Origin: F1-60-MAGs104 sp964355975
GTDB taxonomy: Bacteria; Planctomycetota; Phycisphaerae; Phycisphaerales; SM1A02
Assembly (NCBI GenBank): GCA_964355975.1
Contig: CAYHFW010000008.1
Coordinates: forward strand, 31,225 to 95,224
Direction of reading: 5' to 3'
DNA length: 64,000 nt
Position numbers and translations under genes: made by a program. Shown one piece after another: positions 1 through 7,876 of the stretch. How positions within the stretch are numbered: the stretch's first letter is position 1; the number at the start of each line of letters is the position of its first letter. Below the pieces are notes generated by a model. The model was not told where the DNA came from and did no database searches. It worked only from the letters and a program-made list of their open reading frames with translations.

Positions 1-2
1 TC

Positions 3-611
3 GCAAGTTGGTCGATGCCAACCGCGATTGCCTCTGGCACAGTCGGTACCTCGTACAGCTACGGCGCGGCGAATGCTGGCGACTCGACCGTTGGATCGAA
101 CCTCTCGAGTTCGCATCTTGCGGCAGCAACCACCTACTCGAGTCCATCGGGCAACGGCTCGACATACTCCCTGAGCAGCAATAACTGGGCGATCGGCGAC
201 TACTACCAAGTGAGCCTCTCAACACTCGGCTACCAAGACATTTCGATCTCCTTCGACCAAACTCGCAGCGGCACTGGTCCATCCTCCTTTGAATTGGTGG
301 CCAGCACGGACGGCGGGTCAACATGGACGACGCTCGTCGCGAGTTACTCCATCATCCAAGCTGGAATCGCTGGATCGAACACCCTGTCGTGGACCACGGC
401 TGGTGCCTATCAATCGGCCTTCACCACAACTTCAACCGCGGCGGTTTCGGATGCATCGAGCGTGCTCTTTCGCATGCGCTCGCTTGTCACCACCGCATCG
501 GGCGGCACAAACCGCATCGACAACGTCATCGTCTCAGGAAACATGGTTCCAGCTCCTGGGGCAATCGCACTTCTGGGTCTCGCAGGTCTGATTCACCGCC
601 GTCGCCGCTGA
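3..611 (+). CDS. PEP-CTERM-like surface protein, 5' end outside window
   Basis: The frame is open from the first bases, and the first internal ATG (position 15) is followed by no signal peptide, so the gene very probably begins upstream. The visible part is rich in Ser, Thr and Gly, as in secreted beta-sandwich proteins. The C-terminus has the layout of PEP-CTERM/MYXO-CTERM-like sorting tails: VPAPGA, a hydrophobic stretch of about 12 residues (IALLGLAGL), then four arginines. In Planctomycetes such tails mark exported proteins thought to be anchored and processed at the membrane. The function of the passenger part is not recognisable. The convergent dnaK lies beyond a shared hairpin terminator. 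Confidence 0.8.
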   Translation, partial: ASWSMPTAIASGTVGTSYSYGAANAGDSTVGSNLSSSHLAAATTYSSPSGNGSTYSLSSNNWAIGDYYQVSLSTLGYQDISISFDQTRSGTGPSSFELVASTDGGSTWTTLVASYSIIQAGIAGSNTLSWTTAGAYQSAFTTTSTAAVSDASSVLFRMRSLVTTASGGTNRIDNVIVSGNMVPAPGAIALLGLAGLIHRRRR

Positions 612-650
612 ATCGGCGCGATTCACACCCTTCTCGACCTTTGAAAAAGA

Positions 651-678
651 AACGCCCTCGGCATTTGCCGAGGGCGTT
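651..678. terminator. bidirectional intrinsic terminator between the PEP-CTERM gene and dnaK
   Basis: A perfect 12-bp stem (651-662 with 667-678) closes an ATTT loop. An A-rich run lies on the left and a T-rich run (TTCTTGTTT) on the right, so it can end transcripts from both converging genes. Confidence 0.85.
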
Positions 679-715
679 CTTGTTTGACAATCTGTCTCGC
701 GCGACGGGCGACTCT

Positions 716-2623
716 TTAGTTGCCGTCCTTGACTTCATACTCGGCGTCGATGACATCATCTTTGCCCTTCGATGCGCTCGCTCCAGAGTCGCCAGATGCT
801 GCGCCCTCTGCCTTGGCATTCTTGGTCGCTTCGTACGCGGCCTTTCCGAGTTCCATCGAGGCGTCGTTGAGCGCCTTGACTGCTGCTTCGATCGCGCCGC
901 GATCATCCTCTTTCACTTTTGACTCGAGGTTTGAGACGGCGCTTTCAATCTTGCCGCGACCCTCAGGAGAGATCGTCGAACCATGCTCCTCGAGAGCCTT
1001 CTTGGTCGCGTAGATCGCCTGCTCAGCCTGATTGCGCACATCGACGAGTTCGCGTCGCTTCTTGTCGGCGCCAGCATTCTCTTCTGCTTCACGCCGCATG
1101 CGCTCGACCTCATCCTTGCTCAGACCGCTCGAGCCAGTGATGCGAATCTCCTGCTTCTTGCCACTCGCCTTGTCGGACGCAGTGACCGTCATGATTCCGT
1201 TGGCATCGATTGAGAATTCAACCTCAACCTGCGGCACCCCGCGCGGAGCAGATGGAATTCCAGTCAGATCGAAGCGCCCCAGGCTGCGATTGTCTGAGGC
1301 GAATTCGCGGTCACCCTGCAAGACATGAATGGTGACCGAAGTCTGATTGTCAGCAGCAGTCGAGAAGACTTCCTTCTTGCTTGCAGGAATGGTGGTGTTG
1401 CGCTCGATGAGTCGCGTCATCACGCCGCCAAGAGTTTCGACGCCGAGTGAGAGTGGGGTCACGTCGAGCAGAAGCACATCCTTCACCTCGCCTTGCAAGA
1501 CTCCACCTTGAATTGCCGCACCGACTGCAACCACTTCGTCGGGATTGATGCTGCGATCAAGTTCGGTCGTTTCAAAGATCTCTTTGGCGATCTCCTGCAC
1601 CTTTGGGATGCGGATCGATCCACCGACCATGACCACATCCTGGATGTCCTTGGCCTTGAGCTTTGCATCCTTGATGCACGCCTTGCATGGGCCACGAAGA
1701 CGGTCAAAGAGATCGGCGCAAAGTTCTTCGAACTTCGCACGGGTCACTGTGACTTGCAAGTGCTTGGGACCATTCTGATCGGCGGTGATGAATGGCAGAT
1801 TGACGGTCGTCTCGAGTTGGGTCGAGAGTTCGATCTTTGCCTTTTCTGAGGCTTCTTTGAGGCGTTGAAGAGCCATTGGATCTTTGCGCACATCGATGCC
1901 TTCACGCTTGCGAAACTCTTCGCCAACAAAGTCGATCAGGCGCTGATCAAAGTCATCGCCTCCGAGGTGACCATCGCCGTTTGAGGCGAGCACTTCGAAG
2001 ACGCCATCGCCAACGTCGAGAATCGAGATGTCGAATGTTCCACCACCGAGATCGAAGACCGCGATGCGCGAGTTCTTGCGCTTCTCGAGGCCGTAAGCGA
2101 GCGCGGCTGCGGTTGGCTCATTGATGATTCGCTCAACCTTGAGGCCAGCGATTTCACCCGCATCCTTCGTCGCCTGGCGCTGCGCGTCGTTGAAGTACGC
2201 AGGCACAGTGATGACCGCGCGATCAACTTTCTCGCCCAAGTAATCTTCTGCGACCTTCTTGAGGTCTTGCAGAATCATTGCTGAGATTTCTGGCGGCGTG
2301 AAACTCTTTCCGCGGATGTCGACCTTGACGAGTTCGTCTTGGCCGCCAGTCACGGTGTATGGCACGCGCGTTTGTTCTTCCTTCACTTCGTTTCCGCGGC
2401 GACCCATGAATCGCTTGATCGAGAAGACAGTGTTCTTAGGATTGGTGATTTGCTGATGACGTGCGGGCTGTCCCACGAGGCGTTCACCCTTTTCGGTGAA
2501 GCCAACCACTGATGGTGTCGTGCGATTGCCTTGCGAATTGATGAGAACCTTTGGGGTTCCACCTTCCATAATTGAAACCACAGAGTTTGTGGTGCCGAGA
2601 TCGATTCCGATGATTTTTGACAT
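716..2623 (-). CDS. dnaK: Molecular chaperone DnaK (Hsp70)
   Basis: ATP-driven cytoplasmic chaperone that binds unfolded peptide segments. The 635-residue product begins MSKIIGIDLGTTNS, the phosphate-1 loop of Hsp70. It continues with the nucleotide-binding domain (DLGGGTFDIS near residue 195), the linker DVLLLDVTPLSLG near 385, the beta substrate-binding domain, and a helical lid ending in an acidic tail (DVIDAEYEVKD). Length matches the family. This start was chosen over an in-frame start 51 bases upstream because it matches the family N-terminus and follows a GGAAGGA ribosome site. grpE and dnaJ are not adjacent, and no CIRCE element is visible in the 128-bp divergent gap to the nucleotidase gene. 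Confidence 0.97.
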   Translation of the reverse strand: MSKIIGIDLGTTNSVVSIMEGGTPKVLINSQGNRTTPSVVGFTEKGERLVGQPARHQQITNPKNTVFSIKRFMGRRGNEVKEEQTRVPYTVTGGQDELVKVDIRGKSFTPPEISAMILQDLKKVAEDYLGEKVDRAVITVPAYFNDAQRQATKDAGEIAGLKVERIINEPTAAALAYGLEKRKNSRIAVFDLGGGTFDISILDVGDGVFEVLASNGDGHLGGDDFDQRLIDFVGEEFRKREGIDVRKDPMALQRLKEASEKAKIELSTQLETTVNLPFITADQNGPKHLQVTVTRAKFEELCADLFDRLRGPCKACIKDAKLKAKDIQDVVMVGGSIRIPKVQEIAKEIFETTELDRSINPDEVVAVGAAIQGGVLQGEVKDVLLLDVTPLSLGVETLGGVMTRLIERNTTIPASKKEVFSTAADNQTSVTIHVLQGDREFASDNRSLGRFDLTGIPSAPRGVPQVEVEFSIDANGIMTVTASDKASGKKQEIRITGSSGLSKDEVERMRREAEENAGADKKRRELVDVRNQAEQAIYATKKALEEHGSTISPEGRGKIESAVSNLESKVKEDDRGAIEAAVKALNDASMELGKAAYEATKNAKAEGAASGDSGASASKGKDDVIDAEYEVKDGN

Positions 2624-2751
2624 AACTTCGTCCTTCCGTTTCTGCCCTGGGGTGGGGCGGGCGCAATAGAGCAAAGTTCGTGCCAGATAGCGCGCCCTCG
2701 CAACCGAGTTCGACGGGCTGAGGGGGCTCTATTCCACGCTATTCTCGAAGA

Positions 2752-3780
2752 ATGCCCCCCATGACCCCTCAAGATGACCGTCTTGCGATCGCCCTCGAGG
2801 CAATATTGGCAGGACTTGGCGCCCTTCGGGAGGTGCTCAATGATCCGCGCGCGCGGGTTCCTGTCATCAAGAGCGATGGATCGCCGGTGACGGCTGGTGA
2901 CCTCGCGGTCCAAATGGCGGTCTGCGCCGTGCTCGCGAAGCGTTCGCCTGAGCTTGCGGTCGTGGGCGAAGAGGGGGAAGGAAGCGTCTCTGGCGAGGGG
3001 GGGGCTGAACTCTTAGATCGCGCGGTTGCAGCAGTGCGCGCGTCAATGGGGGCTGATGCGCCCGCAGATCCAGTCGAACTTCTCATGCAGCCGCCGAGGC
3101 AGCCGGGTGCGAAGTGGTGGACGGTCGATCCGATTGATGGCACGAAGGGATTTCGCAGCGCTCGGCACTACGCGCTCTGTCTGGCGCTTGTCGAATCAAG
3201 CAGAGCCACCGTCGGTGTGCTGAGTTGTCCAACGCTCGTCATGGGGCGCGACCCGCTCGAGATTGGTGCGGACTCGCAGAATGGAACGATCTATTGCGCC
3301 GTGCATGGACACGGAGCGTGGAAGTTTCAGCCGCGCGATGGACAACGTTCTGTGACCGAGCCGATGGTTGCGTTGCGAAGGCCCGCGCGCACTGCAACGA
3401 CTCTTCGTGTCTGCGATTCGATCGAAGGAGGATCGCGCGCAGAACGTATGCGCGGAGTGATGACAGCAACTGGTCTCGTGTGGAATTCAATTGCGCTTGA
3501 TAGCCAGTGCAAGTATGCGCTCGTTGCCGAGGGGGCGGCGGATTGTTTCATGCGCGTGCCAGGTTCGCGCGGCGCAGAAAAGGTTTGGGATCACGCTCCA
3601 GGAGCCGTTGTTGCACAAGAAGCGGGGGCATCGGTGAGCGATTTGTGCGGAAATCCGCTTGTTTTCGCGGGCGAGTCGCTCGACCGCAATGTGGGAACGC
3701 TCGCATGCGATCAAGAGATCGCACCGCTGATCCACAAGGTTGCGGCGCAGCAGTTCGGTGCGCAGGGATCGTCTCATTGA
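2752..3780 (+). CDS. 3'(2'),5'-bisphosphate nucleotidase, CysQ/Hal2 type (inositol monophosphatase superfamily)
   Basis: Predicted Mg-dependent phosphatase that removes the 3'-phosphate from PAP/PAPS, a by-product of sulfate assimilation and sulfotransfer. The 342-residue protein carries the superfamily metal-binding motifs: GEE at residues 72-74, VDPIDGTKGF at 125-134, and WDHAPG with Asp280. Its length is closer to yeast Hal2-type enzymes than to E. coli CysQ. A second in-frame ATG lies three codons downstream. The stop codon overlaps the TTG start of the next gene, indicating translational coupling. Another inositol-phosphatase specificity cannot be excluded from sequence alone. Confidence 0.88.
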   Translation: MPPMTPQDDRLAIALEAILAGLGALREVLNDPRARVPVIKSDGSPVTAGDLAVQMAVCAVLAKRSPELAVVGEEGEGSVSGEGGAELLDRAVAAVRASMGADAPADPVELLMQPPRQPGAKWWTVDPIDGTKGFRSARHYALCLALVESSRATVGVLSCPTLVMGRDPLEIGADSQNGTIYCAVHGHGAWKFQPRDGQRSVTEPMVALRRPARTATTLRVCDSIEGGSRAERMRGVMTATGLVWNSIALDSQCKYALVAEGAADCFMRVPGSRGAEKVWDHAPGAVVAQEAGASVSDLCGNPLVFAGESLDRNVGTLACDQEIAPLIHKVAAQQFGAQGSSH

Positions 3781-4733
3781 GAGTGGTCGCGAGGGGAGTC
3801 TTCGCATTCGCGTGTCTGTGCTTCCTCGCGTGGATGGTCGGTCGCATCGCAACAGACCGGTTCGCGCACTTGCAGTTCTTGCACTGGATTCCGACCGCCG
3901 CGGCGCTTGTGCTGACGCTCGTCTGCGCGTTGTCGGTGATCACGTCGAAGCGACGTTGGATGCGAAACACTCTCTGGGTACTCGTGTCGGTGCAGGGCGT
4001 TGTGTTCATCGCGCAAGACTTCGCGTTTGGGCGCGCGAGTGCTGAGAGCGCGTATGCAAATCAGCCAATCATTCGAATCGCCCACTTCAATGCGAATTGC
4101 CCTGGAATACAGTCGGTGCCAATCGCCGCAGCCATCGCGCGCGCAGAGGCGGGCGCATTTCGCGGCATGCCCGCTGATGTCTTGTTTCTCTCAGAGTGTG
4201 GAGCGCTTCTTGGCAGCGAGGCGATCGGCAGATATGCGCCGCAAGGCGCAACTGCGATACGCGTCGGCAGATTCGGCGTGATTTCGCGTGTGCCAATTCT
4301 TGAGGCGAATCCAATCTTTGATGATGGCATGAGCACTGCGGCACTCATTCGATTCGCGGCATGGCAGGGAAATCCTCCATGGAGCGCTCTGCTCGTTGAC
4401 TTGCCCTCTGACCCAAGCACCCCTCGCATTGAGGTACTCACCAAGACACGCGCGCGGCTTGACGGGATGTCGATCGAGCCACCTCAAATGATCGTGGGAG
4501 ATTTCAACAGTGCACGCGGAGGGTTCGCGCTACGGGCCTTCGCTCGTCACATGCATCACGCATTCGATGAGGGGGGAGTTGGGTTTGGTGGGACATACCC
4601 GCGCACATTGCCACTCTGGCATATTGATCACATGTTGCTCGCGTCGGAGGTCTGCGCGCGGCGGTACGAAATCGTCGACCTAGGAATTGGAAAACACCGC
4701 ATGCAGACGGCGATCATTCAATTTCAAAAGTGA
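3777..4733 (+). CDS. Membrane-anchored endonuclease/exonuclease/phosphatase-fold protein
   Basis: Three N-terminal hydrophobic segments (roughly residues 5-90) are followed by an EEP-fold domain. Its typical motifs are HFNAN near 105, GDFNSARGG near 241 and HIDHML at 282-287, which supply metal ligands and the catalytic Asp/His in DNase I-like enzymes. The substrate could be nucleic acid, phospholipid or another phosphodiester; the membrane anchor suggests extracytoplasmic action. The TTG at 3777 was chosen because AGGGA lies 8 bases upstream and it forms a 4-base TTGA overlap with the upstream stop. GTG at 3783 is an alternative. No ATG is available near the hydrophobic start. Confidence 0.82.
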   Translation: MRVVARGVFAFACLCFLAWMVGRIATDRFAHLQFLHWIPTAAALVLTLVCALSVITSKRRWMRNTLWVLVSVQGVVFIAQDFAFGRASAESAYANQPIIRIAHFNANCPGIQSVPIAAAIARAEAGAFRGMPADVLFLSECGALLGSEAIGRYAPQGATAIRVGRFGVISRVPILEANPIFDDGMSTAALIRFAAWQGNPPWSALLVDLPSDPSTPRIEVLTKTRARLDGMSIEPPQMIVGDFNSARGGFALRAFARHMHHAFDEGGVGFGGTYPRTLPLWHIDHMLLASEVCARRYEIVDLGIGKHRMQTAIIQFQK

Positions 4734-4751
4734 CCGAGCGTTGCGCTGGCG

Positions 4752-5531
4752 TCAGTGCTCGAACTTCGAGAGCTCATTCCAGATTCGGTCATATGAGTCT
4801 TGAGTAGGTGCCGCATCGGTGGCTGTTTGAGTGAAGGTGGCTTGAAGGAGGAATGATGTGTCAGCCCAGTAACTCACCGAGCCATCCGCGCGCAACCGAT
4901 TCGCGCCGCTCTCATGATTGATGTCGGAAGCGGTGCGCATCCCATCGGTCACGAGGACATCCAAGCCGCACTGCCAGAGTCTGCGCATTGTGTGTTTGCG
5001 ATGGTTGTTGTCGCCAACGAAGTGGTAGTTGCAGTAGATGCGGTGCGGTGAATCTCGGCGAATCTCGCCTTCGTACACGTGCTCACAATGATCACCGTGG
5101 TGGCACGGGCAATACAAAACAGTGGTCGAGTCGGTGTACATCTTCGAGTCGCCAACCAGTCTTCCAAGCCCATCCCAGTGGCCCATACTCGCAGTCGCAT
5201 CGATGCCGGTGGTGAGAGCCATCATCTCGTGTGGAGAGGGAGTCTCGTCATCGTCAAAGATTGTCGCGGGCAATTGTTCTTCGTTGTGGAGTGCATAGAG
5301 GTAGAGCCCGACACCGATCTGACGAAGATTCGAACTACATTGGGTTCGTCGCGCACCGTTGCGCGCACTGCCGAGTCCAGGCAGGAGCACTCCCATCAGG
5401 ATCGTGACGATCGACAGAGTCACAAGCAATTCAACAATTGTAAATCCGCGATTCGAGAGTGATGCAAACACACCACGCACTCGCGCACGTCTTTGGCACA
5501 ACCGAAAATAACCGATCGGTCTCAGGGACAT
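4752..5531 (-). CDS. Prepilin-like protein with type II secretion/pilin N-terminal methylation motif
   Basis: After about 30 polar residues comes RGFTIVELLVTLSIVTILMG, the type IV prepilin cleavage/methylation site and hydrophobic helix (Glu at +5). Then comes QCSSNLRQIGVGLYLYA, the region typical of the large planctomycete prepilin-like family (DUF1559-type relatives). The product has 259 residues. The start was placed at the ATG preceded by GGAG, 18 codons inside the longest frame. The globular part includes CPCHHGDHC, a possible metal site. It probably acts as a minor pseudopilin or surface fibre component. No other secretion genes are adjacent. Confidence 0.85.
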   Translation of the reverse strand: MSLRPIGYFRLCQRRARVRGVFASLSNRGFTIVELLVTLSIVTILMGVLLPGLGSARNGARRTQCSSNLRQIGVGLYLYALHNEEQLPATIFDDDETPSPHEMMALTTGIDATASMGHWDGLGRLVGDSKMYTDSTTVLYCPCHHGDHCEHVYEGEIRRDSPHRIYCNYHFVGDNNHRKHTMRRLWQCGLDVLVTDGMRTASDINHESGANRLRADGSVSYWADTSFLLQATFTQTATDAAPTQDSYDRIWNELSKFEH

Positions 5532-5864
5532 TGTGACTCCACCGTAAAAACGGCCCACTTCCCTAACGCCGGCGTATTGTGCCACAGCAGTAGGCGAATG
5601 TGAAGTAATCGTTGTCGGTTTTCAAGATTTTCAAGAAATAGGTCCCCCAGCCGCGTCCTTCGGCGAACAGCTGCCTCAGGCAAAAATGAAAAAAAAGGTG
5701 GATGATTTGCTTTTGCCCCTGCCTGGGGCATCTTGGCGGTAGAGAGGAGAAGATGGACCTCTCTTTGGTCGTTCTCCGTGGGGGAGAACCTCAAGGTTGT
5801 TTGGAAGGAACTGCTTTTCCATCAAGTGTTTGGCGACTCGCTAGGCGAGGCGTTTGGAGTGGAA
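5532..5864. promoter_or_regulatory. 333-bp divergent region upstream of the prepilin and ECF sigma genes
   Basis: It contains an A-tract (AAAAATGAAAAAAAA near 5684-5697), a perfect hairpin at 5714-5730 (TGCCCC / GGGGCA) and, at 5742-5755, a strong ribosome site GAGAGGAGAAG directly before an ATG (5753). That ATG opens a 55-codon frame overlapping the sigma gene start. Promoters for both neighbours must lie here, but no motif could be assigned with confidence. Confidence 0.5.
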
Positions 5865-6419
5865 ATGGGAATCGAAAACGAAGATTGGATGTTGATGCAG
5901 AAGATTGCGCAGGGCAATGAAGTTGCCGTGCGGACGCTGTATGACCGTTTCGGGAGCCTTGTTTTTCGCAACGCATGTCAGGTTCTCGGCTCGGTCGCCG
6001 AGGCAGAAGACGCCACACAAGAGGTCTTTGTGCAAATCTGGCGAACTGCGGATCGCTACGACCCAACGCGCGCCAAACTCGTGACTTGGGTGATGCTGAT
6101 CTCTCGCCGAATGCTTATTGACCGCCTTCGCCGCAGAATGGTTCGCCCAGCCGCAATGTCGCTCGACGAAGGGTTGCATGACACTTCGAGCGCGCCTGTT
6201 CAAGATTCTGAAGTGAAAGAGGGAAGTGCGACCGTCCGCCGCCGGATGAGTGAACTTCCAGAACTTCAGAGAGAAGTCATCGAACGAGTCTATTTGCAGG
6301 GATATTCGCTTCGCGAAGTCGCGGAACAGCGCAATATGCCCGTTGGAACGATCAAAAGTGCGCTGAGCCGTGGATTATCCCGACTTCGCGACAAGTTTGG
6401 CATCGAACAAACTGGCTGA
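5865..6419 (+). CDS. RNA polymerase sigma factor, ECF (sigma-70 group 4)
   Basis: The 184-residue protein has the two ECF domains. Region 2 includes LYDRFGSLVFRNA and AEDATQEVFVQIW, ending in RRMLIDRLRRR. Region 4 includes LPELQREVIERVYLQGYSLREVA and MPVGTIKSALSRGL, the DNA-binding helix-turn-helix. It directs RNA polymerase to a specific regulon, which cannot be named here. The start at 5865 was chosen because GGAG lies 5 bases upstream and because the family N-terminus begins near this point; a longer TTG-initiated version from 5733 is possible. The downstream gene looks like its membrane anti-sigma factor. Confidence 0.93.
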   Translation: MGIENEDWMLMQKIAQGNEVAVRTLYDRFGSLVFRNACQVLGSVAEAEDATQEVFVQIWRTADRYDPTRAKLVTWVMLISRRMLIDRLRRRMVRPAAMSLDEGLHDTSSAPVQDSEVKEGSATVRRRMSELPELQREVIERVYLQGYSLREVAEQRNMPVGTIKSALSRGLSRLRDKFGIEQTG

Positions 6420-6643
6420 TCAAGCGATTGATTGCCATGTTTGTGAAAGGTTGAGGGAATGTTGCGGCAAAAGGGAGCCGCAATCCGTATCGGTTTCGTA
6501 GAGGGAACGGCTGGCTCTGTGCCAGTCTCCTCAGGAGGACTGTGCGCCGGTTGGCTCGCAGTGGGAAAAAGGGACTGGCGATCGGTTCGCCATATATCCC
6601 GGACTGAGGGTTGAGGGACCTTCAGTATTAGCCAGAGGTGTAT

Positions 6644-7570
6644 ATGGCAAGTTGCCCATCGAATCGTGAAGAAATTTTTGAGCTCGCACAGTTAGAAATT
6701 CTCGGAGCATTGGAGAGCGCTGACGGTGCACGCCTAGAACGTCTCTTTCGGGAGGCGGCTCCAGCGGTGCAGCGTGAAGTCGTCGATTTGCAGGCCTCGT
6801 TGGCGGTGCAGTCGGTTTTGCTCCCGGTGATCGAGCCTGAGCGATCGCTGCGCCTTCGTGTGCTGGCGTCTGTAGCCCAAGCTGTTGAAGCAACGGATGC
6901 AGAACTGGCCCCAATCGCATCGATTGGTCGTCCAGTCGCGGCTTCGCGCGCATTGAAGAGCCCATTTGAATCAGAGTCGAACACTTCGGCTCATGCAAGT
7001 CATGCAGGTCATGCAAGCGAACCACTGCCCGAACTCGCAGAGAGCCGTTGGCGCAAGTCTGCTCGATACTGGCGCGCCGCGTGCATCGCAGCGATCGCTT
7101 GTCTTGCGGCTGTCATGGTGTTCCAGGTCGCGACCGCGCGTCAAGCTGCTCGCATCGGCGAACTCGCACTTCAGAACTCGATCTCCGACGAACTCACCAG
7201 CATGCTTGGGAAGGGTCGCAAGAGTTTGACTGCAGTCCTCGATGAGGGATGCATCGTCAAGGGTCTCGTTGGCATGACCGTTCGCGATAATGGTTCTGTC
7301 ACCGTGGCGCTGACACCAACGCTTGATGAAGTTCGAATCGTTTGGATCGATCTCGCGCTTGGCCAGACCGTCTCGCTGCAATCCATCGATCGTCAGTCTG
7401 GCACCATCCAAACCGTCGGAACATTTGTGATCGAACACCAACTTGGTGGCACTGACCTCAAACTTCCAACGGGCGCTGCGAACGCCAACTCCGATTGGCG
7501 AGTGATCGATCAGCGCGGTTCAGTGCTGTTCACATCTCGGCTCGCAAGCGAATCCGCTTCGGGGCGCTGA
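6644..7570 (+). CDS. Probable membrane-bound anti-sigma factor (RskA-like)
   Basis: The 308-residue protein has a cytoplasmic helical N-terminus (about 1-100) resembling anti-sigma zinc-finger-type domains but without an HxxxCxxC motif. A Ser/His-rich linker follows, then one transmembrane helix (CIAAIACLAAVMVFQVA) and an extracytoplasmic domain with VALTPTLDEVRIVWIDL, similar to anti-sigma-K (RskA) C-terminal domains. The ATG at 6644 follows AGAGG with 5-base spacing, so it is preferred over GTG at 6638. Its position 224 bp behind the ECF gene supports the partnership. The 6420-6643 spacer holds an imperfect palindrome around CCTCAGG but no clear terminator. Confidence 0.72.
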   Translation: MASCPSNREEIFELAQLEILGALESADGARLERLFREAAPAVQREVVDLQASLAVQSVLLPVIEPERSLRLRVLASVAQAVEATDAELAPIASIGRPVAASRALKSPFESESNTSAHASHAGHASEPLPELAESRWRKSARYWRAACIAAIACLAAVMVFQVATARQAARIGELALQNSISDELTSMLGKGRKSLTAVLDEGCIVKGLVGMTVRDNGSVTVALTPTLDEVRIVWIDLALGQTVSLQSIDRQSGTIQTVGTFVIEHQLGGTDLKLPTGAANANSDWRVIDQRGSVLFTSRLASESASGR

Positions 7571-7620
7571 TGGGCCAGCAGGGCACGCTCGGCCCTCGTC
7601 AGTTCTAAGAGAATTCACCC

Positions 7621-7653
7621 AAAACACTCGCACCTCGGTGTGAGTGTTTTTTT
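7621..7653 (+). terminator. intrinsic terminator of the anti-sigma gene
   Basis: The arms 7621-7634 and 7637-7650 pair almost perfectly (one G-T wobble) around a CTCG turn. The right arm runs into seven consecutive T residues (7647-7653). Confidence 0.9.
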
Positions 7654-7687
7654 GCCCACGCCAGCGCGATCGCTTCGCGCCCGACCA

Positions 7688-7708
7688 GCGCGATTGTGGA
7701 AACGAACC
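7688..7708 (+). repeat. 21-bp direct repeat, copy A
   Basis: GCGCGATTGTGGAAACGAACC is identical to 7799-7819. The copies lie 111 bp apart and flank an imperfect palindrome. Confidence 0.85.
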
Positions 7709-7716
7709 CACCCTCG

Positions 7717-7785
7717 CACCAACACTCATTCTTTGGAAGGAATGGCCCGCTCAGTGATGCGTTTCTTCCAAAGCACGGGTTTTGG
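7717..7785. repeat. imperfect inverted repeat between the 21-bp direct repeats
   Basis: CTTTGGAAG (7731-7739) is the exact reverse complement of CTTCCAAAG (7765-7773). Similarity continues outward with gaps, and conceptual translation of both strands gives nearly the same peptide around FGRN..LS..FLPK. Together with the direct repeats this looks like a small palindromic mobile or regulatory element. Confidence 0.65.
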
Positions 7786-7798
7786 CACGAAGATTTCG

Positions 7799-7819
7799 GC
7801 GCGATTGTGGAAACGAACC
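7799..7819 (+). repeat. 21-bp direct repeat, copy B
   Basis: Identical to 7688-7708. Confidence 0.85.
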
Positions 7820-7876
7820 GAGGGCGAGCGAGCGCGAGCAAATGCACGCCACCGTGGCGGCTTTTTCAGCTGCGCG

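Larger units (their letters stand above)
7571..7876. other. 306-bp intergenic region with terminator and palindromic repeat element
   Basis: No credible gene is present. The region holds the anti-sigma gene terminator (7621-7653), a pair of 21-bp direct repeats and an imperfect inverted repeat between them, each described separately. Near 7849-7866 a short GC-rich palindrome is followed by five T residues. Confidence 0.6.

Noticed and set aside
2624..2751. CIRCE/HrcA operator upstream of dnaK
   Set aside because: No TTAGCACTC-N9-GAGTGCTAA match is visible.
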